DNA from: Eubacterium limosum
GTDB taxonomy: Bacteria; Bacillota; Clostridia; Eubacteriales; Eubacteriaceae
NCBI GenBank assembly: GCA_959020865.1
Contig: CAUEUD010000011.1
Location: forward strand, 1-32,733
Direction of reading: 5' to 3'
DNA: 32,733 nt
Shown here: piece after piece, positions 8,625 to 16,640 of the stretch
Layout: each line of letters starts with the position of its first letter
Numbering within the stretch: the first letter of the stretch is position 1
Notes under the pieces: generated by a model
Told to the model about the DNA's origin: nothing
Databases searched by the model: none
The model's input: only the letters and a program-made list of their open reading frames with translations
Made by a program: the position numbers and the translations under genes

Positions 8625-9581
8625 GTGAGTTTTTCATCAATGATTAAAAAAGACCTCAGCGCTCTGGAGCCCGAATCCGACGGCTGCGCCCGCGCAGAGC
8701 TGTCCGGTATGATCGCCTCCACTGCGGTGATCGAGGTCGGTGAAAGATCCCGGATGTCCTTAAGCTTTAAAACAGAAAACCCCGCGGTGGCAGGACGGAT
8801 ATTCAAGCTCATGAAAAGGCTGTATAACATTGCGCCGGAGGTATTCATTAAAAAGACCAGAAAATTCAAAGAGCACCGCTACTACACCATTGGTCTTGAA
8901 GAAAACGAAGAGGTGCAGAAAGTTTTGAAAGATACCCGTATCCTCAGGCACAATGCTAAAGGAAAAATTTTCTTTACCAACGAAGTGCCCGGCTTGTTTT
9001 TATCAAAGCAGCGCTATATTAAAAGCTATATCCGGGGCGTGTTTTTAGCCTGCGGTTCCATCTCAAATCCTGAAAAGACCTATCATCTGGAGCTGGTATG
9101 CCATCAAAAAAGCTATCTGAACAGCCTGCGGGAGCTGATGGAGCAGTATGATATTAAAGCCAGCCTGATCACAAGAAAGGGAAGCTGTGTTCTCTACATG
9201 AAGGAGAGCGAGAGTGTCGCCGGGTTTTTAAATGTCATCGGCGCACACAAGGCGCTGCTGGAAATTGAAAATATCCGTATCATCAAAGAAATGCGGAATG
9301 GTGTCAACCGCCAGGTCAACTGTGAGACTGCCAATATGAACAAGACAGCAGCGGCAGCCTACGAGCAGATCGACAATATTCTGCTGATCAAGGAAAAGAC
9401 AGGGCTGCATAAGCTCCCCAAAAACCTGTTTGAGATGGCGGAGGTCCGGCTGAATTATCCAGAGCTTACAATTAAGGAGCTGGGTGAGAAAATGGACCCG
9501 CCAGTAGGAAAATCTGGTGTTTATCACCGCTTAAAAAAGCTTAACCAAATGGCAGAGGAGCTTCGGAACAGCAAAGAATAA
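8625..9581 (+). CDS. whiA: DNA-binding protein WhiA
   Basis: WhiA is a conserved Gram-positive DNA-binding protein. It is a sporulation regulator in Streptomyces and affects cell division and chromosome segregation in Bacillus. The 318 aa fit the family (a degenerate LAGLIDADG endonuclease-like N-terminal domain followed by a helix-turn-helix). Supporting segments are GVFLACGSISNPEKTYHLE in the middle and the C-terminal helix-turn-helix, running through LTIKELGEKM to GKSGVYHRLKKL. The start is a GTG with GGAAGGAAG just upstream. In many Firmicutes an HPr/Crh gene follows whiA; here a probable small RNA follows instead. No strong terminator sits directly behind whiA, so read-through to the terminator at 9789 is likely. 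Confidence 0.95.
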   Translation: MSFSSMIKKDLSALEPESDGCARAELSGMIASTAVIEVGERSRMSLSFKTENPAVAGRIFKLMKRLYNIAPEVFIKKTRKFKEHRYYTIGLEENEEVQKVLKDTRILRHNAKGKIFFTNEVPGLFLSKQRYIKSYIRGVFLACGSISNPEKTYHLELVCHQKSYLNSLRELMEQYDIKASLITRKGSCVLYMKESESVAGFLNVIGAHKALLEIENIRIIKEMRNGVNRQVNCETANMNKTAAAAYEQIDNILLIKEKTGLHKLPKNLFEMAEVRLNYPELTIKELGEKMDPPVGKSGVYHRLKKLNQMAEELRNSKE

Positions 9582-9642
9582 TCAGAAAACTTAAGGAAAA
9601 AAAGTTTTCGGTACCGCGTGGCCGTTATTCGATACAGGGGGC

Positions 9643-9671
9643 TTGCTGCCCTGGAAAATAGCCATTATAAT
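9643..9671 (+). promoter_or_regulatory. promoter of the probable small RNA
   Basis: TTGCTG (9643-9648) and TATAAT (9666-9671) are 17 bases apart, in a region with no credible coding frame. Transcription would begin near 9678. Confidence 0.6.
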
Positions 9672-9677
9672 AAAAGT

Positions 9678-9827
9678 GAGATTGTATTGCCGCACAGAAA
9701 AGTTCACTTTTCCAATCTCTCATTACCTACCTACCTCGGATTTCTTTTCTGTGCGGCTATATCTTTATCGGATGATAAAAATCAAGAGAAAAGCAGGACG
9801 CGAGCAGCCACTCGGCCTGCTTTTTTT
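9678..9827 (+). ncRNA. candidate structured small RNA, about 150 nt
   Basis: The region between whiA and the nucleotidase gene has the layout of a free-standing small RNA: promoter, folded body, terminator. A perfect 14-bp stem joins GCCGCACAGAAAAG (9689-9702) to CTTTTCTGTGCGGC (9744-9757). Its 41-base loop carries pyrimidine-rich CCTACCTACCTC. GAGATTG at the predicted 5' end (9678-9684) can pair with CAATCTC in that loop (9713-9719), giving a pseudoknot or a competing fold. A second small hairpin (TTTATC 9764-9769 with GATAAA 9774-9779) precedes the terminator. It does not fit tmRNA, SRP RNA or a riboswitch class I can recognise, and 6S RNA seems unlikely. It could alternatively be a leader controlling the nucleotidase gene at 9930, although that gene has its own -10 element. 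Confidence 0.5.
9789..9827 (+). terminator. strong intrinsic terminator
   Basis: AAAAGCAGG (9789-9797) pairs with CCTGCTTTT (9816-9824). An inner CGAG/CTCG stem (9801-9804 with 9811-9814) extends the helix, and the T-run reaches 9827. It ends the candidate small RNA and any read-through from whiA. Confidence 0.85.
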
Positions 9828-9887
9828 GTTTTGTGGTGAAAATTTACAAAGGATTAACGGAGGAATTACCAGGGTACATTAAAAGAG

Positions 9888-9896
9888 TGATATAAT
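9888..9896 (+). promoter_or_regulatory. extended -10 promoter of the nucleotidase gene
   Basis: TGA-TATAAT (9888-9896) is an extended -10 element with no clear -35. It lies 33 bases before the ATG and after the terminator at 9827, so the nucleotidase gene can be transcribed independently. Confidence 0.5.
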
Positions 9897-9929
9897 GCCA
9901 TTAAATTTTACAGGAAAGAAGACCATCCG

Positions 9930-11867
9930 ATGAAACCAGAAAAAAACCTGATTATTTTAACCACCAATGATCTGCACGGTGCATTAGTAAGCGGCGCCGG
10001 CGTCGTTGGTGCAGACTATACAGCAGCTTTAAAAAGAGACTATAAAGATGCCCTTTTACTGGACGCCGGCGATGCCATCCAGGGCAGCGCCCTGGCAGCT
10101 TTAAGCAAAGGCAGGGATGTTATTGAGCTCATGAACGCAGCGGGCTACGATGCCATGGCCGCCGGAAACCATGAGTTCGACTATGGGCTGGATACATTGC
10201 TGTCAAACGCGCGCCGTGCCGATTTTCCCATCCTCTCAGCCAATGGATTCCGGGACGGAAAACCCGTTCTGGCCGGAGAAGCCTATAACGGCGGCCATAA
10301 AATCAATAACGGAGCCTATACCCTATTAAAGCGACAGGGTATCACTGTCGGTATCTTTGGTATAACGACACCGGAAATAGCTAACGGTGCAGGGGAAGCA
10401 GAGCCGAAGGAAATGCGTGGAATACACTTTAAAAGCCCCCTGTCCATCAGCCGGAAAATCATCAGGAAATTAAAGGAGCTGGGCGCAGAGATTATTATCT
10501 GTCTGGCTCATCTCGGAATAGACCCGGGCAGTGCGCCAGAGAACCAGAGTATTGGGCTGGCGGAAGCCCTGGGAGAAAACAGCGGGCTTGACATCATCAT
10601 CGACGGACACAGCCATTCTGTTTTTGCCGAAAAAAAAATCAATGGGATTCTCTTACAGCAAAGCGGAAGCGGCGCCCAGCGTATCGGAAAAATCATGATC
10701 GATCCTGTAACGCACAGAGCCAGAGGCAGCTTTTTAGAAGAGGAGACCATCAAAAAAACCTGCAAACCGGATAAAAAGGTAACAGCGCTTGCAGACTGGC
10801 TGGTGAAAGGCCACGCGGCGAAGCTGACGCCTGTGGTGGCAAGGATTCAGACAGCTCTTTGGGGCGGTACGGTCAATGGGATTAATGAAGCGCGGGTCGG
10901 CGAGACGAATCTGGGAGATGCGATTGCCGACGCCATGGCAGACGCGGCGAAGGAACGTTTTAAAAGCCAAATGACCGGCGCCTGTATTTTTGAAGATATG
11001 CCAGTCATTGCGCTCCATAACGGCGGCGGTATCCGTGCCAGCCTTCACCGCGGACAGATAACAGCCGGAGACTGTCTGGATGTACTCCCCTTCGGCAACC
11101 GGCTGTATTTCAGAGAGGCAACACCCAGAATCCTGTATCAGGCTTTGGAAAACGGTGTAAGCCGTGTCAGGGGGCAGGACCCGGAGACCGGAAGAATCAT
11201 TGGTGCTGGCGGCGGCTTTCCGCAGATTTCCGGTATGACCATAGTCTACAGCCCTGACCGCCCTGTCGGAGAACGGGTGATGTCTGTAACGCTGGACTCC
11301 GGCCAGCTCCTGGATCCTGAGGACGATAAAACGCCTGTGATACTGGTCATCGACGAAGCAAAAGTTGACGGCGGCGACGGTTATACCATGCTCATGAACC
11401 TTCCAGAGCTCGGTGACGCCGGAATTTTGGAAGAGGTTTTCAGAGACTGGCTTACCAAAATAACAGCGAAAAAAGGTGCAGTGGACAGGCCCCCCTCCAT
11501 CAGCCGGATACAAACAGCTGGGGCCTATCAGCCAAAGCCCTATGACGCGTGTGTTCACATTACACAAGGAAACCGGCCAGCTCCGGGAAAGCATATTGCC
11601 GGCTGTATTGACGGGAAAACGCACTTTCAGGCAATTCTGGAAAAAGACAGTATATTACATTTGAGAGGGCTGGCAGACGGGCCTCATACCATCAGCATAG
11701 ATGGTGGAGGCGAAGTGCTGGTCAATAATTACAGCGGCGCGGGACTGGTTAAAGGTGGCATAGCAGTAAGCGTCTGCCTTAAAAAAAAGAGTGGTTGCCA
11801 GGAAAAAAATTGCAGAACCCGCAGAAGAACAGCCAGGAAAAAAGAAAGCACTTTGACCCAGCGCTAA
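9930..11867 (+). CDS. 5'-nucleotidase / metallophosphatase family protein, no signal peptide
   Basis: The protein (645 aa) has the two-domain build of UshA-type nucleotidases and 2',3'-cyclic phosphodiesterases. The N-terminal metallophosphatase ligands are TTNDLHG (D14, H16), LDAGDAIQGS, AAGNHEFDYG (N80, H81), CLAHLG and DGHSHSVF. The C-terminal 5'-nucleotidase domain has LHNGGGIRASL, LPFGNRLYF and VDGGDGYTML. It would hydrolyse nucleotides or related phosphoesters, with exact substrate unknown. Most relatives are exported, but here the first catalytic motif begins at residue 11 and no signal peptide precedes it, so a cytosolic site is likely. About 90 residues of small beta-type sequence follow the core. 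After an A8 run the tail becomes highly basic and unlike the rest, perhaps from a frame slip. Confidence 0.85.
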   Translation: MKPEKNLIILTTNDLHGALVSGAGVVGADYTAALKRDYKDALLLDAGDAIQGSALAALSKGRDVIELMNAAGYDAMAAGNHEFDYGLDTLLSNARRADFPILSANGFRDGKPVLAGEAYNGGHKINNGAYTLLKRQGITVGIFGITTPEIANGAGEAEPKEMRGIHFKSPLSISRKIIRKLKELGAEIIICLAHLGIDPGSAPENQSIGLAEALGENSGLDIIIDGHSHSVFAEKKINGILLQQSGSGAQRIGKIMIDPVTHRARGSFLEEETIKKTCKPDKKVTALADWLVKGHAAKLTPVVARIQTALWGGTVNGINEARVGETNLGDAIADAMADAAKERFKSQMTGACIFEDMPVIALHNGGGIRASLHRGQITAGDCLDVLPFGNRLYFREATPRILYQALENGVSRVRGQDPETGRIIGAGGGFPQISGMTIVYSPDRPVGERVMSVTLDSGQLLDPEDDKTPVILVIDEAKVDGGDGYTMLMNLPELGDAGILEEVFRDWLTKITAKKGAVDRPPSISRIQTAGAYQPKPYDACVHITQGNRPAPGKHIAGCIDGKTHFQAILEKDSILHLRGLADGPHTISIDGGGEVLVNNYSGAGLVKGGIAVSVCLKKKSGCQEKNCRTRRRTARKKESTLTQR

Positions 11868-11963
11868 AATAAACAATCAGGAGGCTTTTCTTAAACAAAA
11901 GAAAAAACTTCTTTAAAGAAAAAGTTGATACCGTTATCTATGGGGTTATTTTGGGCAGAAAGG

Positions 11964-11992
11964 TTGAAAAAATCAGACATTAAAGTTAAGAT
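11964..11992 (+). promoter_or_regulatory. possible glgP promoter
   Basis: TTGAAA (11964-11969) and TAAGAT (11987-11992) are 17 bases apart, about 50 bases before the glgP ATG. The match is moderate in an AT-rich stretch. The rest of 11868-12042 contains only AT-rich weak hairpins. Confidence 0.4.
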
Positions 11993-12042
11993 GGAAACAG
12001 AACAAAAAAATTGGTTATTAATTCTGAAAGGAAATCAATAAA

Positions 12043-14490
12043 ATGGCAATTACAGATAAAAATACAAAGCATAAAGTAAAGACAAAGGAAGCCTTCAGAA
12101 AGGCCTTTATCAAAAAAGTTGAAGAAGTCTCCGGCGAAGACTTCAGCGAGTCCACCACCAGACACCAGTACGAGGCACTGGCAGAGCTGGTGATGGAAGA
12201 AGTTACAGCGGAGTGGGCTGTAAATAACAGCCGCCTGCACAAAATGGAAGAAAAACAGATTTACTTTTTCTCCATTGAGTTCCTAATCGGCCGATTGTTA
12301 AAAGCCTACGTCAATAACTTGGGCTGGGATACCATGGTTGAAGAAACCCTGGACGAGCTGGGGGTTGACTATGAAGCCCTTCAGGCCGAGGAACATGACC
12401 CCGCGCTGGGGAACGGCGGTCTTGGCAGGCTGATGGCCTGTTTCCTCGATTCGACAGCTGCGCTGGGCTTTCCGGGACACGGCAATGGCATCCGCTACAA
12501 ATATGGTCTCTTTGAGCAGAAAATCATTAACAACGAACAGGTTGAGGTTGCGGATATCTGGCTTAAAAATGGCTATCCCTTTGAAATTGTAAAGCCCGAT
12601 AAGGCTGTTGTGGTTAAATATAACGGGGATGTGCGTGTAGAAGAGGTAAACGGCAAAATGCAGTTTATCCATGAAAACTATGACCCAGTCCTGGCAGTTC
12701 CCTATGATATTCCGGTTAAAGGCTACCGAAACAACACGGTAAACTCACTGCGTTTATGGAGCGCCAAGCCTGTAGAAGATTTCGACCTGTCCACTTTTAA
12801 TCAGGGACACTTTCTCAAAGCCATGCAGCGCAAATCAGAGGCCGAATCCATCAGCCAGATCCTGTACCCCAGCGACCATGGATTTGAGGGCAAGCTGCTG
12901 CGCCTGAAGCAGGAATACTTCTTTGTATGCGCAGGCCTCAAACGGATTGTCCGTCGCTATAAAAAGCACAATCACGGCTCTATGGACGGCTTCCCGGATA
13001 AAATCTGTATCCACATTAACGATACGCACCCGGCGCTCTGTGTACCGGAGCTCATGCGTATTCTGGTCGACGAAGAGGGTTATGACTGGGATGTTGCCTG
13101 GGATATGACCATTAAATCCATCAGCTTTACAAACCATACCGTATTACCCGAAGCCCTTGAAAAATGGCCGATCGATATGGTACAGAAGCTGCTGCCCCGT
13201 GTTTACCAGATCATCGAAGAAATTAACCGCCGCTTTATCAACGATATGAACTGGTTCTATCCAGACCAGGTAGACCGCAACTACAGCATGGCTATTTTAA
13301 AAGACGGCCAGGTTCATATGGCGCATTTAGCCATCATCGGCAGCCACTCCGTCAATGGTGTGGCAGAGCTGCACAGCAAGATCCTGCGCGAGGAAACCTT
13401 CAGGGATTTCTACGCGGTGTTCCCAGACCGCTTTACTTCAGTTACCAATGGGGTAACCCAGCGCCGTTTTATGATGGGCAGCAATCCGGGACTCAAAACC
13501 CTGCTGGATGATACCATCGGCACAGACTGGAAAAAGCCTGGCAATATGTGCAGCCTCGAAGCGCTTCTGCCCTATGCACAGGACGCGGCGTTCTGCCAGA
13601 AGCTGGGCGACATTAAGCACGCCAATAAGGAACGGCTGGCTAAGTATATCAAGGAAACCCAGGGTATTGTCCTGAACCCGGATTCCATTTTTGATGTACA
13701 GGTCAAGCGTATCCATGAGTATAAACGCCAGCTCTTAAACATCCTGCACGTTATTCTGACCTATAATCAGCTGCGTTCCAATCCAAACGCCGATATTGTA
13801 CCAAAGACCTATATTCTCGCGGGCAAGGCAGCGCCTTCCTATGTATATGCAAAGGAAGTTATCCGCCTGATTAACGTGGTTGCAGATCGTGTCAACAACG
13901 ATCCGCAGGTTAAGGATAAGCTCAAGGTTGTCTTTGTACCAAACTTTAACGTGTCTGTGGCAGAGCTTATCTACCCGGCAGCAGAGATATCAGAACAGAT
14001 TTCAACTGCCGGCAAAGAGGCCTCCGGTACAGGCAATATGAAATTCATGATGAACGGCGCCCTGACCCTCGGCACCATGGACGGCGCCAATATCGAAATC
14101 GCCGAGGCTGTAGGAATGGACAATGTCTTTACCTTTGGCCTGTCCGATACAGAGGTATACAATTATAACACCCACGGCGGTTACCGCTCATTGGAAGTCT
14201 ACGAGTCCGATTCCCGTCTGCAGGAAATCCTTGGTCAGCTGATCAACGGCTTCTTTGGGGAAAGCGCGGGCTTCCAGATGATTTACGATTCCCTGCTGCT
14301 GCACAATGATACCTATTTTGTCCTGAAAGATTTTGCCCCGTATGTTGATATTCAGGATATTGCCAGCAACGTCTACAGAGACCAGAAACAATGGCAGAAA
14401 ATGTCCGCCATCAATATTGCCCACTCTGGAATCTTCTCAAGCGACCGCTCCATTGAGGATTATGAAAAAAGGGTTTGGAAAGTTAAATAA
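12043..14490 (+). CDS. glgP: glycogen / alpha-glucan phosphorylase
   Basis: This GT35 enzyme releases glucose-1-phosphate from alpha-1,4-glucan with inorganic phosphate, using pyridoxal phosphate. At 815 aa it is full length. Key segments are EKQIYFFSIEFLIGRLL near 68, the substrate loop ALGNGGLGRLMACFLDS near 121, CIHINDTHPAL, QVKRIHEYKRQLLN, and the pyridoxal-phosphate lysine motif EASGTGNMKFMMNG (about 14014-14055). GAAAGGAAA precedes the ATG. It stands alone with its own promoter and terminator. No glgA, glgB or glgC is in the window, so synthesis genes must be elsewhere or the enzyme mainly degrades imported glucan. Confidence 0.96.
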   Translation: MAITDKNTKHKVKTKEAFRKAFIKKVEEVSGEDFSESTTRHQYEALAELVMEEVTAEWAVNNSRLHKMEEKQIYFFSIEFLIGRLLKAYVNNLGWDTMVEETLDELGVDYEALQAEEHDPALGNGGLGRLMACFLDSTAALGFPGHGNGIRYKYGLFEQKIINNEQVEVADIWLKNGYPFEIVKPDKAVVVKYNGDVRVEEVNGKMQFIHENYDPVLAVPYDIPVKGYRNNTVNSLRLWSAKPVEDFDLSTFNQGHFLKAMQRKSEAESISQILYPSDHGFEGKLLRLKQEYFFVCAGLKRIVRRYKKHNHGSMDGFPDKICIHINDTHPALCVPELMRILVDEEGYDWDVAWDMTIKSISFTNHTVLPEALEKWPIDMVQKLLPRVYQIIEEINRRFINDMNWFYPDQVDRNYSMAILKDGQVHMAHLAIIGSHSVNGVAELHSKILREETFRDFYAVFPDRFTSVTNGVTQRRFMMGSNPGLKTLLDDTIGTDWKKPGNMCSLEALLPYAQDAAFCQKLGDIKHANKERLAKYIKETQGIVLNPDSIFDVQVKRIHEYKRQLLNILHVILTYNQLRSNPNADIVPKTYILAGKAAPSYVYAKEVIRLINVVADRVNNDPQVKDKLKVVFVPNFNVSVAELIYPAAEISEQISTAGKEASGTGNMKFMMNGALTLGTMDGANIEIAEAVGMDNVFTFGLSDTEVYNYNTHGGYRSLEVYESDSRLQEILGQLINGFFGESAGFQMIYDSLLLHNDTYFVLKDFAPYVDIQDIASNVYRDQKQWQKMSAINIAHSGIFSSDRSIEDYEKRVWKVK

Positions 14491-14500
14491 GCATTAAAAG

Positions 14501-14543
14501 AAAGCTGCCGTATCAGTGTAAAGTCGCTGATCGACAGCTTTTT
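14501..14543 (+). terminator. intrinsic terminator after glgP
   Basis: AAAGCTG (14501-14507) pairs with CAGCTTT (14535-14541) and an inner ATCAG/CTGAT helix extends it. A short T-run follows, 10 bases after the glgP stop. Confidence 0.75.
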
Positions 14544-14578
14544 AAATTGGCTTAAAGCGTGGCTTTTAAAAGAAAATC

Positions 14579-14608
14579 TTGACAAAAACTTGAATAATAC
14601 CCGATAAA
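14579..14608 (+). promoter_or_regulatory. possible promoter of the broken dehydrogenase gene
   Basis: A consensus TTGACA (14579-14584) is followed after 18 bases by GATAAA (14603-14608). A better-looking TATAAT at 14617 is too far from TTGACA to pair with it. The exact -10 is therefore uncertain. Confidence 0.4.
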
Positions 14609-14658
14609 AATTAAGTTATAATATAAACCAGAGAACGATTTAATAAAGGAGCTTTATT

Positions 14659-15482
14659 ATGAAAAAAATATTTCCGGAACGGTTTAAGGGTCAGGCCATC
14701 GTGTTAACAGGCGCGGCGCGAGGTATTGGAAAAGCCACAGCATTGAGGGCAGCAAAAGAAGGGGCAAGGCTGGTACTCACAGACCGTCTTGAAAAGGAAG
14801 GCAGCGAAGTGTTAAAAGCAGTGAAAGAGGAAGGCGGCGAAGCGATTTTCCTGTGCCTGGATCTGTCGGTTGAGGAAAACGCCCGGAAAATGGTGGAGGA
14901 GGCTGTAAAAGCCTATGGGCAGATTGACATCGCCATCAACAATGCCGGTGTGATGGGAAATCCAGACCCTGTGCACGCCCTGACAAAGGAGCAGATGGAT
15001 TATACCATGGCCAATAATTTTTATTCGGTTTTTTACAGCTGTAAATATGAGCTTCAGCAGTTTATGAAACAGGGAACAGGCGGCGCTGTCGTCAACAATG
15101 CGTCCATCGCAGGGCTGACTGGTTTGCCGGGCAACCCTGCCTATGTAGCCTCCAAACACGCAGTAAACGGGCTGACCAAAAATCTGGCTTTAGATTACGC
15201 GCGCTTTGGCATCCGTGTCAATTCCGTCAATCCAGCGGGTACAGATACGCAATGGTAAAGGAAGCATATGAATTTGTCATGCAGAAACAGAAGGAAGCAC
15301 AGGCGAACGGCGTCTCAGAACAGGAAGCGCAGTCCATGGCAGGCCAGAAAACAGAATCCATGCTCAAACGCGACGCACTGGCAGAGGAACAGGCAGCCTC
15401 CATTTTATTTTTGGCGTCCGATGACGCAAGCCATATGACCGGGGAAATTGTGGCCACCGACGGCGGATGGACGTCATTTTAA
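14659..15482 (+). pseudogene. short-chain dehydrogenase/reductase, interrupted by a one-base frameshift
   Basis: The first part (14659-15258) reads as a classical NAD(P)-dependent SDR: cofactor motif TGAARGIG near residue 19, INNAGVMG, the catalytic serine in NNASIAG, and YVASK with catalytic Tyr and Lys. It then stops at PAGTDTQW. The missing C-terminus continues in another frame from 15252 to 15482 (MVKEAYEFVM, ending FLASDDASHMTGEIVATDGGWTSF), the normal SDR end. One inserted base near 15249-15251 would restore TDTPMVKEAYEF, the expected family sequence. All catalytic residues lie before the break, but loss of the C-terminal fold would probably inactivate it. Recent inactivation or a sequencing error are both possible; the substrate is unknown. 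Confidence 0.85.
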
Positions 15483-15508
15483 AATCATAAAATTCATTAA
15501 GTTTTCAG

Positions 15509-15534
15509 AGGCTGTCTTATCAGGCAGCCTTTTT
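15509..15534 (+). terminator. intrinsic terminator after the dehydrogenase
   Basis: AGGCTGTC (15509-15516) pairs with GGCAGCCT (15523-15530, one G-U) around a six-base loop, followed by a run of T. Confidence 0.8.
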
Positions 15535-15617
15535 ATTGAGAACAATACCGGGTGTCGCAAAGATGGTGTTTTGGTAGACGCTGTAGAGGGTAAGCAATAA
15601 AACCCTGCAATGATGTG

Positions 15618-15643
15618 AACGGTTCAAAGTCGTGACAAACGGT
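15618..15643 (+). promoter_or_regulatory. paired AACGGT direct repeats, possible LytTR operator
   Basis: AACGGT occurs at 15618-15623 and 15638-15643, 20 bases apart, just upstream of the promoter of the LytTR gene. LytTR regulators generally bind paired direct repeats about two helical turns apart. The hexamer is one base off the general A[AC][CA]GTT-type core. Autoregulation is an inference. Confidence 0.35.
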
Positions 15644-15664
15644 ATTTTTTATATCAGGTCAAAA

Positions 15665-15673
15665 TGATATAAT
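15665..15673 (+). promoter_or_regulatory. extended -10 promoter of the LytTR gene
   Basis: TGA-TATAAT (15665-15673) lacks a good -35, consistent with a promoter that depends on an activator. It lies about 62 bases before the ATG. Confidence 0.5.
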
Positions 15674-15734
15674 AGAATCAATATTTAAATATAGACAGCG
15701 CACTGAAAAACGTTGCCGGAAGAGGAAAAGGAAA

Positions 15735-16541
15735 ATGAAGCAGGATGCCGTGGAGTTGACACGTATGATTATGCGAAAACATTACGAAAGAGATCTGGAT
15801 TTTGTGATTGAGCAGATGGCAGAAGATATCATGTGGATCGGCCCCCTTAAAAGCCAGTTTATCAACGGTCTGGATAACTTTAAAAAAATACTGGAAATTG
15901 AGCAGGAGATTCCTTTTCAGATCAAAGACGACGTTTATGAGCTTGTTGGGGAAAGCGAGGAAGGCTGTGTTGTCAGCGGAAAGTATACCGTTTATAACGA
16001 GGGCGTCCAGAACTACATTATGCTGGCCGAGCAGCGCTGCACCTTTGTATACCGCAGGCAGGAGGGCCGGCTGTTTGCCATACATATCCATGTATCCAAC
16101 ACCGCAGATAATCTGCTGGTCGGCGATGAGAAGTATTTCCCCTTTAAAGCTGGCCGTGAAAATTATGAGTACATGCAAAAGCTGATCCAGGAAAAGATCG
16201 GTAAAGAGAAAAAGGTTTGCTTTAAAGGCCTGAACAAAGAAGAATACTTTGTGGACATCAACCAGATCATTTACATTGAGGCGGGACACCGTAAGAGCAG
16301 ACTGCAATGTGCAGACAAGGCCATGAATATTCGGGTGCCCATCGGAGAAATTGAGACAGAGCTGCCCGAACAGTTTGTCAGAATTCACCGCAGCTACATC
16401 ATCAATCTGGATTATGTATTAAACGTGCAGTACCGCGAAATAAATATGTACGATGGCAGTACCCTGCCGATTCCTGAAAAGCGTTATCTCCAGGTGCTTA
16501 AGAGCATACAGGATTATCATGAGAAGCATTCTTACCGTTAA
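15735..16541 (+). CDS. NTF2/SnoaL-like domain fused to a LytTR DNA-binding domain
   Basis: This 268-aa regulator lacks the receiver domain usually joined to LytTR. Residues about 1-140 look like an NTF2/SnoaL-like cone fold (MRKHYERDLDFVIEQMAEDIMW, then INGLDNFKKIL and TFVYRRQEGRLFAIHIHVS), a fold that often forms a small-molecule pocket. Residues about 160-262 are a LytTR domain with IIYIEAGHRKSRL, the hallmark FVRIHRSYIINLDYV and a final LPIPEKRYLQVL. It probably acts as a one-component sensor and transcription factor, with an unknown ligand. AGGAAAAGGAAA precedes the ATG. It ends at a terminator facing the large surface gene on the other strand, so nearby surface genes are candidate targets by position only. 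Confidence 0.85.
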   Translation: MKQDAVELTRMIMRKHYERDLDFVIEQMAEDIMWIGPLKSQFINGLDNFKKILEIEQEIPFQIKDDVYELVGESEEGCVVSGKYTVYNEGVQNYIMLAEQRCTFVYRRQEGRLFAIHIHVSNTADNLLVGDEKYFPFKAGRENYEYMQKLIQEKIGKEKKVCFKGLNKEEYFVDINQIIYIEAGHRKSRLQCADKAMNIRVPIGEIETELPEQFVRIHRSYIINLDYVLNVQYREINMYDGSTLPIPEKRYLQVLKSIQDYHEKHSYR

Positions 16542-16570
16542 CGCTTTGAAAAATTATGATAAAATCAAAA

Positions 16571-16608
16571 GAAGCAGCTCCTCTGTCTAAGCGTGGAGCT
16601 GCTTTTTT
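16571..16608 (+). terminator. perfect-stem terminator, possibly bidirectional
   Basis: AAGCAGCTCC (16572-16581) pairs perfectly with GGAGCTGCTT (16595-16604), followed by a T-run. On the minus strand the stem is followed by a T-rich stretch, so it may also end the convergent 16641-19742 transcript. Confidence 0.88.
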
Positions 16609-16640
16609 ATAAGAATTATTTGATGTGGTTATAGAATGTT

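Noticed and set aside
7976..8869. A 297-codon minus-strand frame over yvcK and whiA
   Set aside because: It covers two certain genes on the other strand, crosses their junction and has no family features.
9585..9609. Terminator directly behind whiA (GAAAACTT with AAGTTTTC)
   Set aside because: The stem is AT-rich and is followed by GGTACC, not a T-run.
9678..9760. c-di-GMP-I riboswitch, suggested by GCACAG
   Set aside because: The required GGGCAAACC and the conserved second half are missing.
9618..9882. Two overlapping small reading frames of 73 and 79 codons after whiA
   Set aside because: They run through a promoter, a 14-bp hairpin and an intrinsic terminator, have no ribosome site, and encode nothing recognisable.
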